A DNA stretch of 64,000 bases from Hemerocallis citrina (lineage: Eukaryota; Streptophyta; Magnoliopsida; Asparagales; Asphodelaceae), in the NCBI GenBank assembly GCA_017893485.1, contig CM030363.1, forward strand, positions 177,973,744 through 178,037,743. The letters are read 5' to 3'. Shown here piece after piece: positions 53,344 to 64,000 of the stretch. Positions within the stretch are counted from its first letter, which is position 1; each line of letters opens with the position of its first letter. Both the position numbers and the translations under genes were made by a program. The notes beneath the pieces were generated by a model that searched no databases, had not been told where the DNA came from, and saw only the letters and a program-made list of their open reading frames with translations.

Positions 53344-56300
53344 AGAGGCAAGCTTTTGATCAGAGGTATGTGGCCCTTAGAAGAGGTCAGACTGGGAGTC
53401 GTGGTCAGGCATATAACTTGACAGCTGAGGAAGCGGAGGTAGCTGTTGGAGTGGTTGCAGGTGTTATTTTAGTCTTCTCCCTTCCAGTTCATGTTTTGTT
53501 TGACTCTGGTGCTACCCACTCTTTGATTTCCTCATGTTTTGTTAATCAGCAAAGTTTGACCAGCGATGTTATGCCCACAGCTTAGGACATCCCCACAAGT
53601 GGAGGTGTCATTTTCTGTTCTAAGGTATGTTAGCAAGCTCGTTGCTGATTGGTGGTGTGAATTTCTTGACTGATTTGATTTTGATTCCCAATTCCGGTTT
53701 CGATGTCATTCTGGGCATAGATTGGTTGGGTGTTTCTTGTGCCGTGATTGATTATCGAGAGAAGAAGGTGACTTTTAGGCTTCCTGGTCAACCAGAGTTT
53801 GTGTTCCATGCGGGTGAGACACCGTCAGGGCGTGTCAAGAACTTGATGGACCCTAAGGCTGTTTCATTTGTGTCGTTGGGCTCTAATGGGGTTGTTGCAC
53901 CCTTAGTTATGGGGGATTTTCTTGATGTCTTTCCCGAGGATTTGCCCGTCTTATCGCCAGACCGAGATGTGGAGTTCAGCATTGATGTTCAGCCAGGTAC
54001 GATGCCTATTTCCAAGAGTCCATATCGTATGGCACCAGTTGAATTGGCGGAACTGAAAGTTCAAGTTAAAGAGCTGCTTGATAAGGGTTTTATCAGGCTT
54101 AGTGTTTCACTTTGGGGAGCCCCAGTTCTATTCGTAAATAAGAAGGATGGTATCCACAGGCTTTGCATTGACTACAGAGAGTTGAACAATGTCACTGTGA
54201 AGAATCGGTACCCATTGCCGAGGATTGACGATTTATTTAACCAACTGGGTGGTGCTTCGGTGTTCTCAAAGTTAGATCTTCATTCCGGGTATCATCAAGT
54301 TAAAGTGAAGTCAGAAGATGTTCTGAAAATGGCTTTCCAAATGAGGTATGGGCATTACGAGTTCTTGGTGATGCCTTTCGGAGTTACTAATGCACCGGTT
54401 GTGTTCATGAGTCTGATGAAAAGGGTGTTCTCGCCGTTCTTGAATTAGTTTTTCTAGTTTTTCATTGATGACATATTGGTGTACTCTTGGAACAAGGAAG
54501 ATCATGCTGAGCATTTGAAGGTTGTTCTACAGACTTTGAGGGAGAACCAGCTATATGGGATGCTCAATAAGTGTGAGTTCTGGCTAGATCAGGTTGCTTT
54601 TCTGGGTCACATTATTTCTGGTGTTGGTGTTTCTGTGGATCCGTCGAAGATTTCTGCGGTCAAGGATTGGCCGATTCCGAAGTCTGTTTCTGAGGTGGGA
54701 AGTTCGTTCAGGATTTCTCAAAGATTGCTAGGCCTCTGACCAGTTTGATGAAGAAGGAGCAGAGGTTTGATTAGGATGAAGCTTGTGATGAAGATTTTGC
54801 CGAGTTGAAGCGTCGGTTAACGTCAGCACCTGTGCTGACTATACCCCGACTGTTCGGGTGGTTTTGTGGTCCATTGTGATGCATCGGGTAGAGGTCGGGG
54901 AGCAGTACCGATGCAGCGAGGCAGGATTGTCGCTTATGCATCGAGGCAGTTGAGACCTCATGAGAAGAACTATCCCATGCATGATCAGGAGCTTGCGACC
55001 GTGATTTTGCCTTGAAGTTGTGGAGGCATTATCCACTTGGGGATAGAGTGGAGATATTCACAGATCACAAGAGCCTTAAATATGTGTTCACGCAAAAGGA
55101 GTTGAACATGAGGCAAAGAAGATGGTTGGAATTGATGGCAGACTTTGACATCAATTTGCAGTATCACCCGAGCAGAGTGAACTTGGTGCCTAATGCTTTG
55201 AGTAGGAGACCCGCCACTTTGTTCCTCACTAAGTATAAGGAATTAGTGGAGGATATGAGGAGACTGGAGTTGGATGTGTTACTTCCTGGATCAGCTCAGC
55301 AGTTCATGATATTGGCAGTTGCAGTCTTCCTTGATTGAGCAGATTAAGGGAGCCCAAGTGGGTGATCAGCAGTTGCAGCAGTTTCGAAGTGAAGTGGAAG
55401 CCAGTTTGAGATCCGATTTGGTCATTCATGCTGATGGGTCGCTTCATTTTGTCTCTAGGTTGTGTGTACCTAGAGGAGAATTTAGGCAGAAGCTACTTGA
55501 GGAAGCTCATCGGTCTCCGTATTCTATTCATCCAGGTGGTACTAAGTGTGATACCCCGTAATTTCGAAGAGTATAATATATAAAATAGGGGGAGTGGCAG
55601 TTTGGTAAATAGTAGGAGAGATTGAATGGGGGGCCCACGTTGAGATAAAAACAGCATTGGGCTGTTGTTGAAAGGTGATGACGTCACCATTAGGATGGGG
55701 GCCCACCCGGGTAATGAAGAAAGACAGAGCTACTGCTCTGTTGACTTTCGGATGACGTGGCATACAAGAGACTTGGTGTGTGCACGAGATTTGAGAAGAA
55801 GTGAATTTGTATAGTCCTATACTGGGAGTATACTATAAATAATATAGTATAAATATAATTGCCTATAATCAAGAGTCACCTAATTGGTTAACCACCTTTT
55901 GAGAGGCAGCCTGTGGTGGGTAGTTGTACTATAAGTATTAATTCATCTTCTAAAAATAATAAAAATTATCTAAGTATTGGGGCGGGGCGTTACACTAAGA
56001 TGTACAGGGACTTGAAGCAACATTTCTGGTGGCATGGTATGAAGAGAGTTGTGGCTAGATATGTCTCTCAGTGCCTGATCTGTCAGCAGGTGAATGCAGA
56101 GCATCAGAGGACTGCGAGACTTTTGCAACCTCTTCCAATCCCACAGTGGAAATGGGAGAATATCACGATGGATTTTGTGACAGCATTGCCAAGGAGTCCC
56201 AAGGGTCATAATGCTATATGGGTGATAGTGGATCGGCTGACAAAGTGTGCTCACTTCATTCCTTTCCGTGTGGGCCAGTCCACAGAGAGTTTGGCTGAGA

Positions 56301-57240
56301 AGTATTGTTCATCTGCATGGAGTTCCTGTCAGCATCGTATCGGATAGAGATACGAGATTCAGGTCTCAGTTCTGGGAGAGTCTGCAGAAGAGCTTGGGTA
56401 CTAGGTTGAGCTACAGTACAGTGTTCCATCCTCAAACGGATAGGCAGTCAGAAAGGACGATTCAGACCCTAGAAGACATATTGAGATCCTGCGTTCTTCA
56501 GTTTGGAGGTTTGTGGGAAGATTATCTTCACTTAGCCAAGTTCTCTTATAACAACAGTTACTAGGCGAGTCTCAAGGCTGCTCCACTTGAGGCTTTGTTT
56601 GGGCACAAGTGTAGATCACCAGTTTGTTGGGATGATATCGGCGAAAGAAAGCTTTTGGGTCCTGAGTTGATCACGAAGACAATTGATTCCGTGGCTCAGA
56701 TCCGGAGCACTTGCAGGCTGCGCTGGATAGGCAGAAAAGGTAGGCTGACTGTCGTTGTAGACCTCCAGAGTTTGAGGCAGGCGAGCATGTGTTCCTCAAG
56801 GTATCGCCTTGGATAGGTGTTATCTGATTTGAAGGTGGGGGCAAGTTGAGTCCCGGTTGATAGATCCATTCAATATTATGGAACGTGTGGGCAAGGTAGC
56901 TTACAGGCTCGCATTGCTGCCAGCTTTAGAGGGTGTCCATGATGTATTCCATGTTTCTCAGCTAATGAAATACATCAGGGATGACAGTCATGTGATTGAC
57001 TACTCAGAATTGACTGTGTGGCCGGATTTTTCCTGTGAAATTCAGCCAGTTTCTATCTTAGACCGTCGAGAGAATGTGTTGAAGAATAGATTCATCAAGC
57101 TGGTTCAAGTTTCTTGGAATCCTCACTCGCAAGGTGAGTCGACTTGGGAGTTGGAGGGAGAAATTTGGGAGAAGTTCCCTCATTTGTTTGAGTACTGTTT
57201 TGTTTTGTTTCGGGGTTCACCCTATGTACTACTTGTATAA
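53344..57240 (+). pseudogene. Tekay pol: protease, RT, RNase H, integrase, chromodomain
   Basis: Protease at 53490-53560 has VLFDSGATHSLIS with the active-site DSGA. RT at 53930-54740 shows [36 protein letters not shown] and the catalytic FIDDILVYS (54461-54487), preceded by an in-frame TAG at 54447-54449. RNase H spans about 54840-55230 with the [12 protein letters not shown] motif. Integrase has the HHCC finger (HRSPYSIH at 55510, CLICQQ at 56078), MDFVTALPRS (56169), SDRDTRFRSQFW after a frameshift near 56290, and TIQTLEDILR. A chromodomain-like end (WNPHSQGESTWELE) reaches 57240. The 448-bp solo LTR splits the integrase finger. Frameshifts also occur near 53585, 54739, 54880, 55010, 55320 and 56570. 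Confidence 0.9.
55542..55999 (+). mobile_element. 448-bp solo LTR of the mini-element family, TSD CTAAG
   Basis: 55547-55994, flanked by perfect CTAAG (55542-55546, 55995-55999). It starts TGTGATACCCCG and ends GGGGCGTTACA. It shares with 28655-29144 the segment AAGAGTCACCTAATTGGTTA through TTTTGAGAGGCAG to GTGGTGGG(C/T)AGTTGTACTA. It interrupts the integrase zinc-finger region of the Tekay element. Confidence 0.9.
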
Positions 57241-57261
57241 ATTTCGAGGACGAAATTCTTC

Positions 57262-57280
57262 TTGTAAGGTGGGTAGGATT
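57262..57280 (+). other. Tekay polypurine tract
   Basis: GTAAGGTGGGTAGGATT directly before the 3' LTR, the usual place and composition. Confidence 0.7.
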
Positions 57281-58144
57281 TGTAACCCCTATTTTTCTAT
57301 TTTGGATTTTATTGTATTTTATTTTTCATTTCCTGATTTTTGTATCTGAATTCTTTTTATATATTTTTTGCTTTATTGGGTTCATTTCTCTTTTGATCAT
57401 TCCGTACTCTTTTGGCTTGAATCATACTATTTTTGGCTCATTGCAAATTTTGCTCTCTGTGTTTTGAGCTTGAATTGATCTGCTATATGTTCATCTCATT
57501 GATTTATATTTATTTTCCTCTTTTTGGAGCCTAAACCTGAACCCTAAACCCATTAACTCGCAACCCAAAACCTTATACCTTAATTACCCTATAAATAACC
57601 CCCGTAAACCCTAATATTATATTATAATCTCTCTTCCTTTCTCCTACCGCCACTATTTCTCTCTCCTTACCCCCGACTCTCATCGCACACTGTTTCCCAA
57701 TCCGCTCTAGCCCCCGTTCGCCTCTCGTCGCCTCTCTGACCACCACTTCGACCACTCACCCTCTTCGTCATCCCCGTTCCGCCACCATCCCCTAGTCCCG
57801 TCGTCTCTGCCACTGCCTACCTTCGCCATTACCTCCCTGCACGAACCCATCTCCTCGACAACCACCCTCGCCGCTTTCCCGCCTTGTCGACCCCATCTTC
57901 ACCTTCTCCGTCGTCCTCGCAACCACCGAAGACCCCCTCACCCTCGTCGTCCACGTCTAAGCCCCGAACCCCAGCCGTTTCGGTCCTCCTCTGTTTTGGT
58001 GCGAAACAGAGCACTGCTCGAGTGCCTAGTTCACGTCACTGCGTCGCTTCCCGATCGTCAGTGTCCCGCCGTCGCCGCCCTTGCTCTCGTCGCTGCCGTC
58101 ACTTCTCGACCGCGAGCGCCGCATTCGCCTGTCCCCTCCCGCCG

Positions 58145-58175
<31 letters not shown>

Positions 58176-59658
58176 ATTGAGAAGAAGAGGGTTTTGAGTA
58201 TTGGTGTTTGCTGTTTGTGAAGAGGGGATCTCGATCTTGCTGTGTTGGTGTTTTGGATTGGGATCGGGTGTTTGCCGTTTTGTGTGAGTGTTGCATGTAG
58301 CTCGCACGTGTTTCTGTGTTCGTGGATTCGTCCCCCGGGATTCTCATCCCGATATTCTAAATATTCGAAATTAACATCTAAAATGCAAGTCTCTTCTTGA
58401 ACTAGTTTATTGTTTTGTTCAAGATTCTTTGATCTTTGCTAGTAGATCCAAATCCTTTTTATCATATTGCTATTTGAATTTCGTTAAGTATATTGAGGGT
58501 TTACACGAGCTAACCCGATATATTCTTAACATCGTGCCTACATCTTTGATCTAAAACCTAGTCTCTCTTGCATATTGCACATGCACATTTACTTGAAAAG
58601 TAACTAGAACCATGTTATAGAATTGTTTGATGAATTGTATATGTTAGATAGAATTTGATTTAATGAATTTATTACCATGCCTGTAAAATTGCATCCTCAA
58701 TCTAGAATCTGCATGTTAAACATCTAGCATCACTTTGATTATTAATTAGCATGAACTATATGGTTGTGTGATAAAGTTTTTGCCTATTCATATCAAACTA
58801 TTTTCTGGACTGTTGTTTGTGTCTTTGTGTATCAGATTTTCGACCCTGTTACTTTTATAATTTGAAATAACTTTCTGAATATGATTTGTAGCCCCATGAG
58901 TCTGTTTTCCAAAAAATTTAACAGATCTGAATTCCGAGTTATAATCTGTGAGATATCTTATTTTTAGTACAACTGTGTCTGAATTTCCAAATTCACAAAT
59001 TCATGCGTATCTTTCTGTTTCATAATTAAACAGAACATGTAATCAGTAAAATAAAAATATGAAATTAATTTGGATGAGACTAGACATGTGTAGGAATCAC
59101 CCTTGGATTTTTGTAGATTTAATTGATGAGTTTTCTGATCTGTTTCACATGTATTGACTTTGATCCCGTCCCTTTTCTTTGATATACATGCTTCCTATTA
59201 TTCTCTGTTTTCTCTACTTGATGTCCATGACTTGCTCTAAGGACATTATTTTCTTTCTTTTTATATCAAGAATTTACAGATACTGGAGGAATAATACCAT
59301 AAGGAATTGGTGAGCAACGATTCTAGAAGATGGAACTAAAGATTGAGCTGCTTAGTTTATTTTGTTGCTATATTTATTTCTTTTGAACATTGTCGGGATA
59401 TTATACTTTGTTTTGGGCTTTTATTCGTTTCGTTTATTTTTATTCCCAGATATTGGATATTGTGTTAGATATTATTTGGATTATTTCATTATTATTGAAG
59501 TTTACCTTTGATTCATGTGATTATATCTTACTTCTGTGGCTGTGTTTATTGTTCATATTGCTGAGTTAGTATGGTACAGCTTATGGATGGTGTTTACATC
59601 ATTCGCTGGGCCTATATTACGTACTCGTATTCCGTATTTTGGGAAGTGGGGCATGACA
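57281..59658 (+). repeat. Tekay 3' LTR
   Basis: 2378 bp, from TGTAACCCCTATTTTTC to GGGCATGACA. Compared with the 5' LTR it lacks about 0.74 kb (corresponding to 46985-47331 plus 51133-51525); the joint at about 59155 lies in TGTATT(G/T)A, a short repeat present at both deletion edges. Otherwise the two are clearly homologous with scattered substitutions. TATA at about 57587. Confidence 0.9.
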
Positions 59659-60146
59659 TTCATGACGAGGGATTGAACCCTATAATGAGGAGTACGTTAA
59701 GGGCTTGCCCTCGGACTTATGCAGTATGGGATGCATAGAATCCGAACAAGTGTGTATTAGTGGCATCATAAGTATTATTGTTTGCATTAGGCAATAAGTC
59801 AACATATACTGACATAATTAGGATAGTCACTTTTCTATTTCTGTATTCAAGTTTGAGGTTGTAATATGGTGAAATTTCTGTATTATAGCATTGCGTCAGT
59901 TGTATGCAACTAACGTGCCCATAATTTTCTAGTTGCATGATCGGATTTGGCATGGACTTGAAGTCACTGTGATAGGTTGTCATAAGACAGAAGAGCTTCC
60001 ATTATCGCATGTTGTATGATACTTATTTATTTCCGCTGTACTATTGTGAAGAACGATGTTGTAAATGAAATTTTTTAAATTTCTTGTATTTTGTATGAAG
60101 TTGAAGTAAAAGATTCTATATTTTGTTTGGAATTCGGGGCGTTACA

Positions 60147-60227
60147 TGCATGGACTTCTATGCACCTGCAAAACCCTCCTAAATTTTGCTTGGTTCGTTC
60201 CTCGGCCATAGGCTTCAAGCTACCAGC
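60147..60227. repeat. Island of the 56-bp array between two solo LTRs
   Basis: TGCATGGACTTCTATGCACC... to GGCTTCAAGCTACCAGC retains the unit phrases (GGACTTC, CTAAATTTTGC, GGTTCGTTCCTCGGC). It shows that both LTRs inserted into the same array. Confidence 0.8.
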
Positions 60228-63200
60228 TGTAACCTCTATTTCCTGTATTTGAATTTTTCTGCTGTATTTCATTTCATTGTACTCTATTTATCAATTCAAA
60301 ATCTTGTATTTTATTTCCAGCTCTAATAAAAGTCATTTATGTTGTTTCAACTCAGATTTGTGCTCAATCTATTTCATTTGCATCTTGTCTATCAGCTAAA
60401 TTTGCTATTTTTCTAGGGGAATTGACTGATTCATCTCATCAAATCCATATGGCCTAATTATATTGATTTTTGACTCAATCTTCTGTTGGATCCCACTCAA
60501 ACCCGCTATCCAATAACCCTAAACCTGCAACCCTACTATATAAAAACCCTAATCTAGGTTAACCCTAACCCTAATTACCTTTACTGTTGAAACCCATATT
60601 AGCTGCCAACCCCTTCTCCTAACTCCGAACCGCCTCTTCATCTCCCTGTGTTCGTCACCCACCTTCGACTCTACCCTTTCCCCTCACCCTCGTCTTCACC
60701 CCCGCCTCACCTTCGACTCGTCAAACTCTTCATCCTCATCACCGTACCCCTGCACCTCGATCGAACCCACCGTCTTCCTCTTCGTGAGCCCATCAACTTC
60801 GTCATCGCCGCAACCCATTACCCATCGCCTGTGCCCCATCCTCGTCGTCATCCCCTACCTGTACATCCCCTCCATCACCTCGCCATTGCCAGTGCCCTTA
60901 TTTCTTTGTTTTCTCCCAAAAACAGAGCTCCGACCACCCATCATCATCGTCTCGCCTCTGTCAACTGCTCCCTAGTCAAGCCTCGACGTCGCTACCGTCT
61001 CGCTATCGCAGTGCCGCCCACAGTCGTTGCCAGCCGAATTTCCCCGCCATTGTCGCTACTGTTGATCAAAGGAAGGGAAGAATATTGATTGTTTGAATCT
61101 CAGCCATTCGATCTCATCAAAGATTGTGACCATCATCAGATCTGATCTGATCTCCATAATATTGATCAGATCAGAAAGATTTCAGCCGTCCGATTGTCTT
61201 GATCTTGATCGCCATCAAGATCCGCGCCGATCCGATCCATCCGATCTCGGTCGTCGATCAACGCCCTCATCCAATCAAGGCAAGTATCTTCTTGTACAAT
61301 TTGTTATTCTAGAATAAGCTTTTATTTGAAAATACTACAAATAGATCGTAGTTGTGACTCCCCTTTGGCTTATCGTTTGACGATCTTATTTTATTCCTCG
61401 TTATCTCTATGATCATAAGAGTCACAACCTTTCGTTGACATATTCGTTTCACATCTAGTTGGATCCATTTTATCTCCTTATTACTTGAAAACATGAAACT
61501 AAGAACCACCTTGACTTGTAGATGCATGCTGTATGATGTATGTATTGGTTTTACTTCTTTTGAGTTGAGAAATAAATGTGAATTGCTGATTTGATATCTA
61601 TTACACCTTGACAAATTAATTTAGACTCAAATTAGTTGCTAATCATGTGACTTTCTATACAAAAGAACTGTCTGTGTTGTTGTTTCTGTTTTTGCTTGCT
61701 GTTTCGACCCTGATAACATCAGAATATGGACTTGAGTTCTAAACATGAAATGTAGCCCCAGATGTATAATTTACTATCCTTTTGATGGAATTGAATTTCG
61801 AGTTATAGTTTTTGATTTATCGCAGTTTTACTGCTGCAGTGTCGTAGAATTCCAGATTCATAAATTTGCTGCATCACTTTGATTTATAGTTAAGTTAACT
61901 ATGCTACCTATAAGATAATAACTTGAAATTTTTTATGCTAGTACTAGACACAATAAAGAACATTTTCTAATTTTCCTGGAATTAATTAATGAATTTTCAG
62001 ACCTGTTTCATACTTATAAACACAATTTTACATGTTCTGGCTGAACATGAATTATGTGTAGTTTGCTGTTTTGACTCCAGTTGTTACTACTTCTATGTAT
62101 CTTATTTATATGCGCTAGAACCGGCAGGGAGTCTAGTTTCTATATTTTCTGACAGATCCAGATTTTCATTCTTGTAGCAACGGAAATCTCAGTTTTGGTG
62201 CAACAACATCATGTTGTCCAGAATTGGAATTCTCGTTGTTCTTATTAATTTTAATTTGTTTTGACCCTCGATTATGCCTTCTAACTATCTTAAACTTGTT
62301 CCATGTTCTTGATCATGTTTACTTTCCCTGTTTCGCACACTCTCATGCTTGTCTTGATAATAATAATAAATAACAAGTCGGGGTTTAAGGAAAGACCATA
62401 GTAGTGGACAATATAGGTAAGTATACTCGGAAGGGGGCCCGTATTTTCCACTTGATACTTGTCTCATGAACTAGTTATATTATTATTCGATTCATGAAAT
62501 CGTTACTATTGATTCATGAACTATTATATTATTACTCGATTCATGGACTTGTTATTACTTAATTCATGAACTAGTATATTATTTGATTCATGATCTGTCA
62601 TGTTATTACTTGACACATTAACTAGTTATATGATTACCTAATTCATGAACATGCTTGCTTGATACTTGATGCCTGAGTACACCGCCCTATAAAATCCACC
62701 ACTATGTCTAAACGTAACTGCTTGTATGTAGCAACCATGTTTTAAATAGATGGGATGCTGAAGAGCTACCCAGATAGAATTAAACATTAGACTTAAGAAT
62801 AACTTGTCACATGTACACACTTAATACCCTACTTGATACTTGTTACTTGAAACTTGTATGTGATACTTGTTACTTGATGCTTGATACAACTACATGCTCA
62901 CTTATTACTTGTTCCTGCTACTTATATTTGTTACCCGTTCCAGTTACTTGATTTGTCTTACTTGCTAGCTAGTCTCTTGAATTTCACTACTTGTTGCATC
63001 CTTGTCAACCATGTTGTATACCCTTGATTCCAAATTTTATTTCATATTTTCTTGCACTTATTTTCATACCCTTGCTTGTACTACTTGCGGCCCTAGCTTG
63101 CACTAAGGGCGTTTGTCTTTGTTTCTCCATTTCTTCTACATGATAAATACAGACTTTGGAGACGAGTTGCCTGCTGGAGTTGGTGACCAAACCTTCTAGG

Positions 63201-63525
63201 CTTCGGTTGGGAAGGCTTGCTTCAGTTATCTTGTATTTGAGTTTATTTAATTTTGTTGTTACTTAAAACTTGTAACGGGCTTGTAGTCCCCAAGTTTTTA
63301 CTTTTAATCCAGATTTTTAATTTATTTGGGATATTTATATTTGTTTCAATGCTTTTCTGTTGATTAATAAATTATTCATGCATGCGTGGTTGAATATATT
63401 TTGCCATATTTCTTGTTATGATACTGAGTCAATCCTACATCTTATGAATGATGAAAATTATTCGCTGGGCTTTGTCGCGCATTCGTATTCCGTATTCCTT
63501 TTGGGAAGCGGGGCGTGACACCAGT
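60223..63525 (+). mobile_element. 3.3-kb solo LTR, TSD CCAGC/CCAGT
   Basis: 60228-63520, starting TGTAACCTCTATTTCC and ending GGGCGTGACA; flanks CCAGC and CCAGT (4 of 5). TATA box ACTATATAAAAACCC is at 60535-60549. It is a diverged relative of the Tekay LTR (for example GGCAGGGAGTCTAGTTTCTA at 62124 versus the 5' LTR near 47087). No PBS, PPT or pol. The Pro/His-rich frame at 60648-61088 lies in the leader and is not recognised. Confidence 0.83.
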
Positions 63526-63700
63526 GAAAACACCCAAATTTTGTAGGTTCGTCCTTCAGCTTGGACTTCGAGCCACTCGCGACAAATGACTCAATTTCGC
63601 ATGCTCGTCCCTTGGCATGGACTTTGAGCCACTCGCGACAAATGCCTCAATTTCCCAGGCTTGTCCCTCGACATGGCATTTGAGCCACTCGCGAAAAGCT
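63526..63700. repeat. 56-bp tandem array, right portion
   Basis: TGGACTT(C/T)GAGCCACTCGCG units start at 63562, 63618 and 63674 with exactly 56-bp spacing. Confidence 0.85.
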
Positions 63701-63719
63701 CCTAACTTTCGCATGGATC

Positions 63720-64000
63720 ATCCATCAGCGGCTAGTCATTCGATCCCTTCACAGAAAAGGCACAACAAGTACCTAGGTTCGGCCAAACTGAACCCCCTTA
63801 GTTCAGTTCTCGTCTTGTTGTTCGAGTCCCTCACAAAGTGGCAAAACAAGTGCATAGGTTCGGCCAAGCCGGACCCCCCTCGGTTCGGTGCTCAGCATGT
63901 CGTCCTAGCTCCTCATAAAGGAGGCACGACAATTGCTTAGGTTCTGCTAAACCGACCCCCCTTCGGTTCGGCGCTCAGCTTGTCATTTGAACGCCTCACA
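63720..64000. repeat. 84-bp tandem array, at least 3 copies
   Basis: TAGGTTCGGCCAA-like starts recur near 63772, 63856 and 63939, about 84 bp apart, with shared ACCCCCCT(T/C)(A/C)GTTC and TCAGCTTGTC words. The array runs off the window. Confidence 0.8.

Larger units (their letters stand above)
45107..59663 (+). mobile_element. Tekay/Del-type chromovirus (Gypsy), decayed, TSD TTCAT
   Basis: 5' LTR 45112-52028 (interrupted), PBS 52038-52050, gag and pol 52238-57240, PPT near 57262-57280, 3' LTR 57281-59658, perfect TSD TTCAT (45107-45111, 59659-59663). The order protease-RT-RNase H-integrase-chromodomain and the tRNA-iMet PBS place it in the chromovirus clade. It carries two solo LTR insertions (47332-51127 and 55547-55994). 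Stops and frameshifts throughout show that it is dead. Confidence 0.93.
42532..60151 (+). mobile_element. Solo LTR (3.06 kb after removing nested Tekay), TSD GGCAT/TGCAT
   Basis: Pieces 42537-45111 and 59664-60146. It starts TGTAATACCCCG and ends GGGGCGTTACA. The flanks GGCAT (42532-42536) and TGCAT (60147-60151) match at 4 of 5. A TATA box (CCTATATAAATACCC) is at 43219-43233. There is no PBS, PPT or ORF, so it is a solo LTR left by recombination. It was later hit by the Tekay element at TTCAT. Confidence 0.8.
40978..64000 (+). mobile_element. Tat-lineage Gypsy copy 2, 5'-truncated, with nested insertions, running off the window
   Basis: Host segments are 40978-42536, 60147-60227 and 63521-64000. 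The first begins inside the protease-RT linker and passes, without RT, RNase H or integrase, into UTR sequence homologous to copy 1 (GAGCACTTGATAAAGTTTAA versus the copy 1 equivalent at 28500). Tandem arrays follow. Two solo LTRs split the arrays. The 3' LTR is not in the window. Confidence 0.65.

Noticed and set aside
60648..61088. 146-codon Pro/His-rich open frame
   Set aside because: Located in the leader of a solo LTR in the same relative place as the frames above; compositionally simple and without recognisable domains.

Overview
The window is repeat-dominated nuclear DNA of a flowering plant, probably a eudicot. The evidence is introns with GT/AG borders, fragments of typical plant genes, and plant transposon lineages (chromovirus/Tekay, Tat and Athila Gypsy elements, hAT, Helitron, SINE). 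No complete, clearly functional host gene was found. Most long open frames are decayed transposon protein genes or non-coding LTR sequence.

Layout. (1) 1-7251 is a mosaic of short exon fragments from unrelated host genes, all in sense on the minus strand: citrate synthase, a TBC Rab-GAP, ARPC4, LL-diaminopimelate aminotransferase, a YbaB/STIC2-like nucleoid protein, a kinesin-4 coiled coil and several unidentified exons. It ends at 7251 in a canonical minus-strand Helitron 5' terminus, so I read it as a gene-capturing Helitron with nested Helitron ends at 114 and 3430. (2) 7252-8210 holds the last two exons of a RABC/Rab18 GTPase gene, apparently split by the Helitron. (3) 8211-15405 holds two copies of one hAT family, a SINE, and a Tat-type LTR split by the second hAT. 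(4) 16701-38903 is a minus-strand, pol-less Tat element. It carries three later insertions: a three-LTR Athila compound (18260-25566), a 1.25-kb miniature LTR element (28655-29903) and a 5.8-kb solo LTR (32216-38000). (5) 38904-40977 is a short accessory stretch with a palindromic MITE-like repeat, another Helitron end and an unidentified exon fragment. (6) 40978-64000 is a plus-strand copy of the same Tat family. Its 3' tandem arrays are split by two solo LTRs, one of which contains a decayed Tekay chromovirus (45112-59658) that carries two more solo LTRs.

The insertion order can be read from target-site duplications (TSDs). Perfect TSDs were found for hAT copy 1 (GGGTAGGT), the SINE (14 bp), the Athila compound (ATGGC), the mini element (TTCAG), four other LTR insertions (GTTCT, TTCAT, ATTAT, CTAAG), and near-perfect ones for two more. 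The most unusual features are the multi-gene-capture Helitron, the three-LTR Athila compound with one shared TSD, and a Tat subfamily in which two copies lack pol at the same place, suggesting a mobilised non-autonomous lineage.

All identifications are from reading the sequence and recalled family features; no database search was run.
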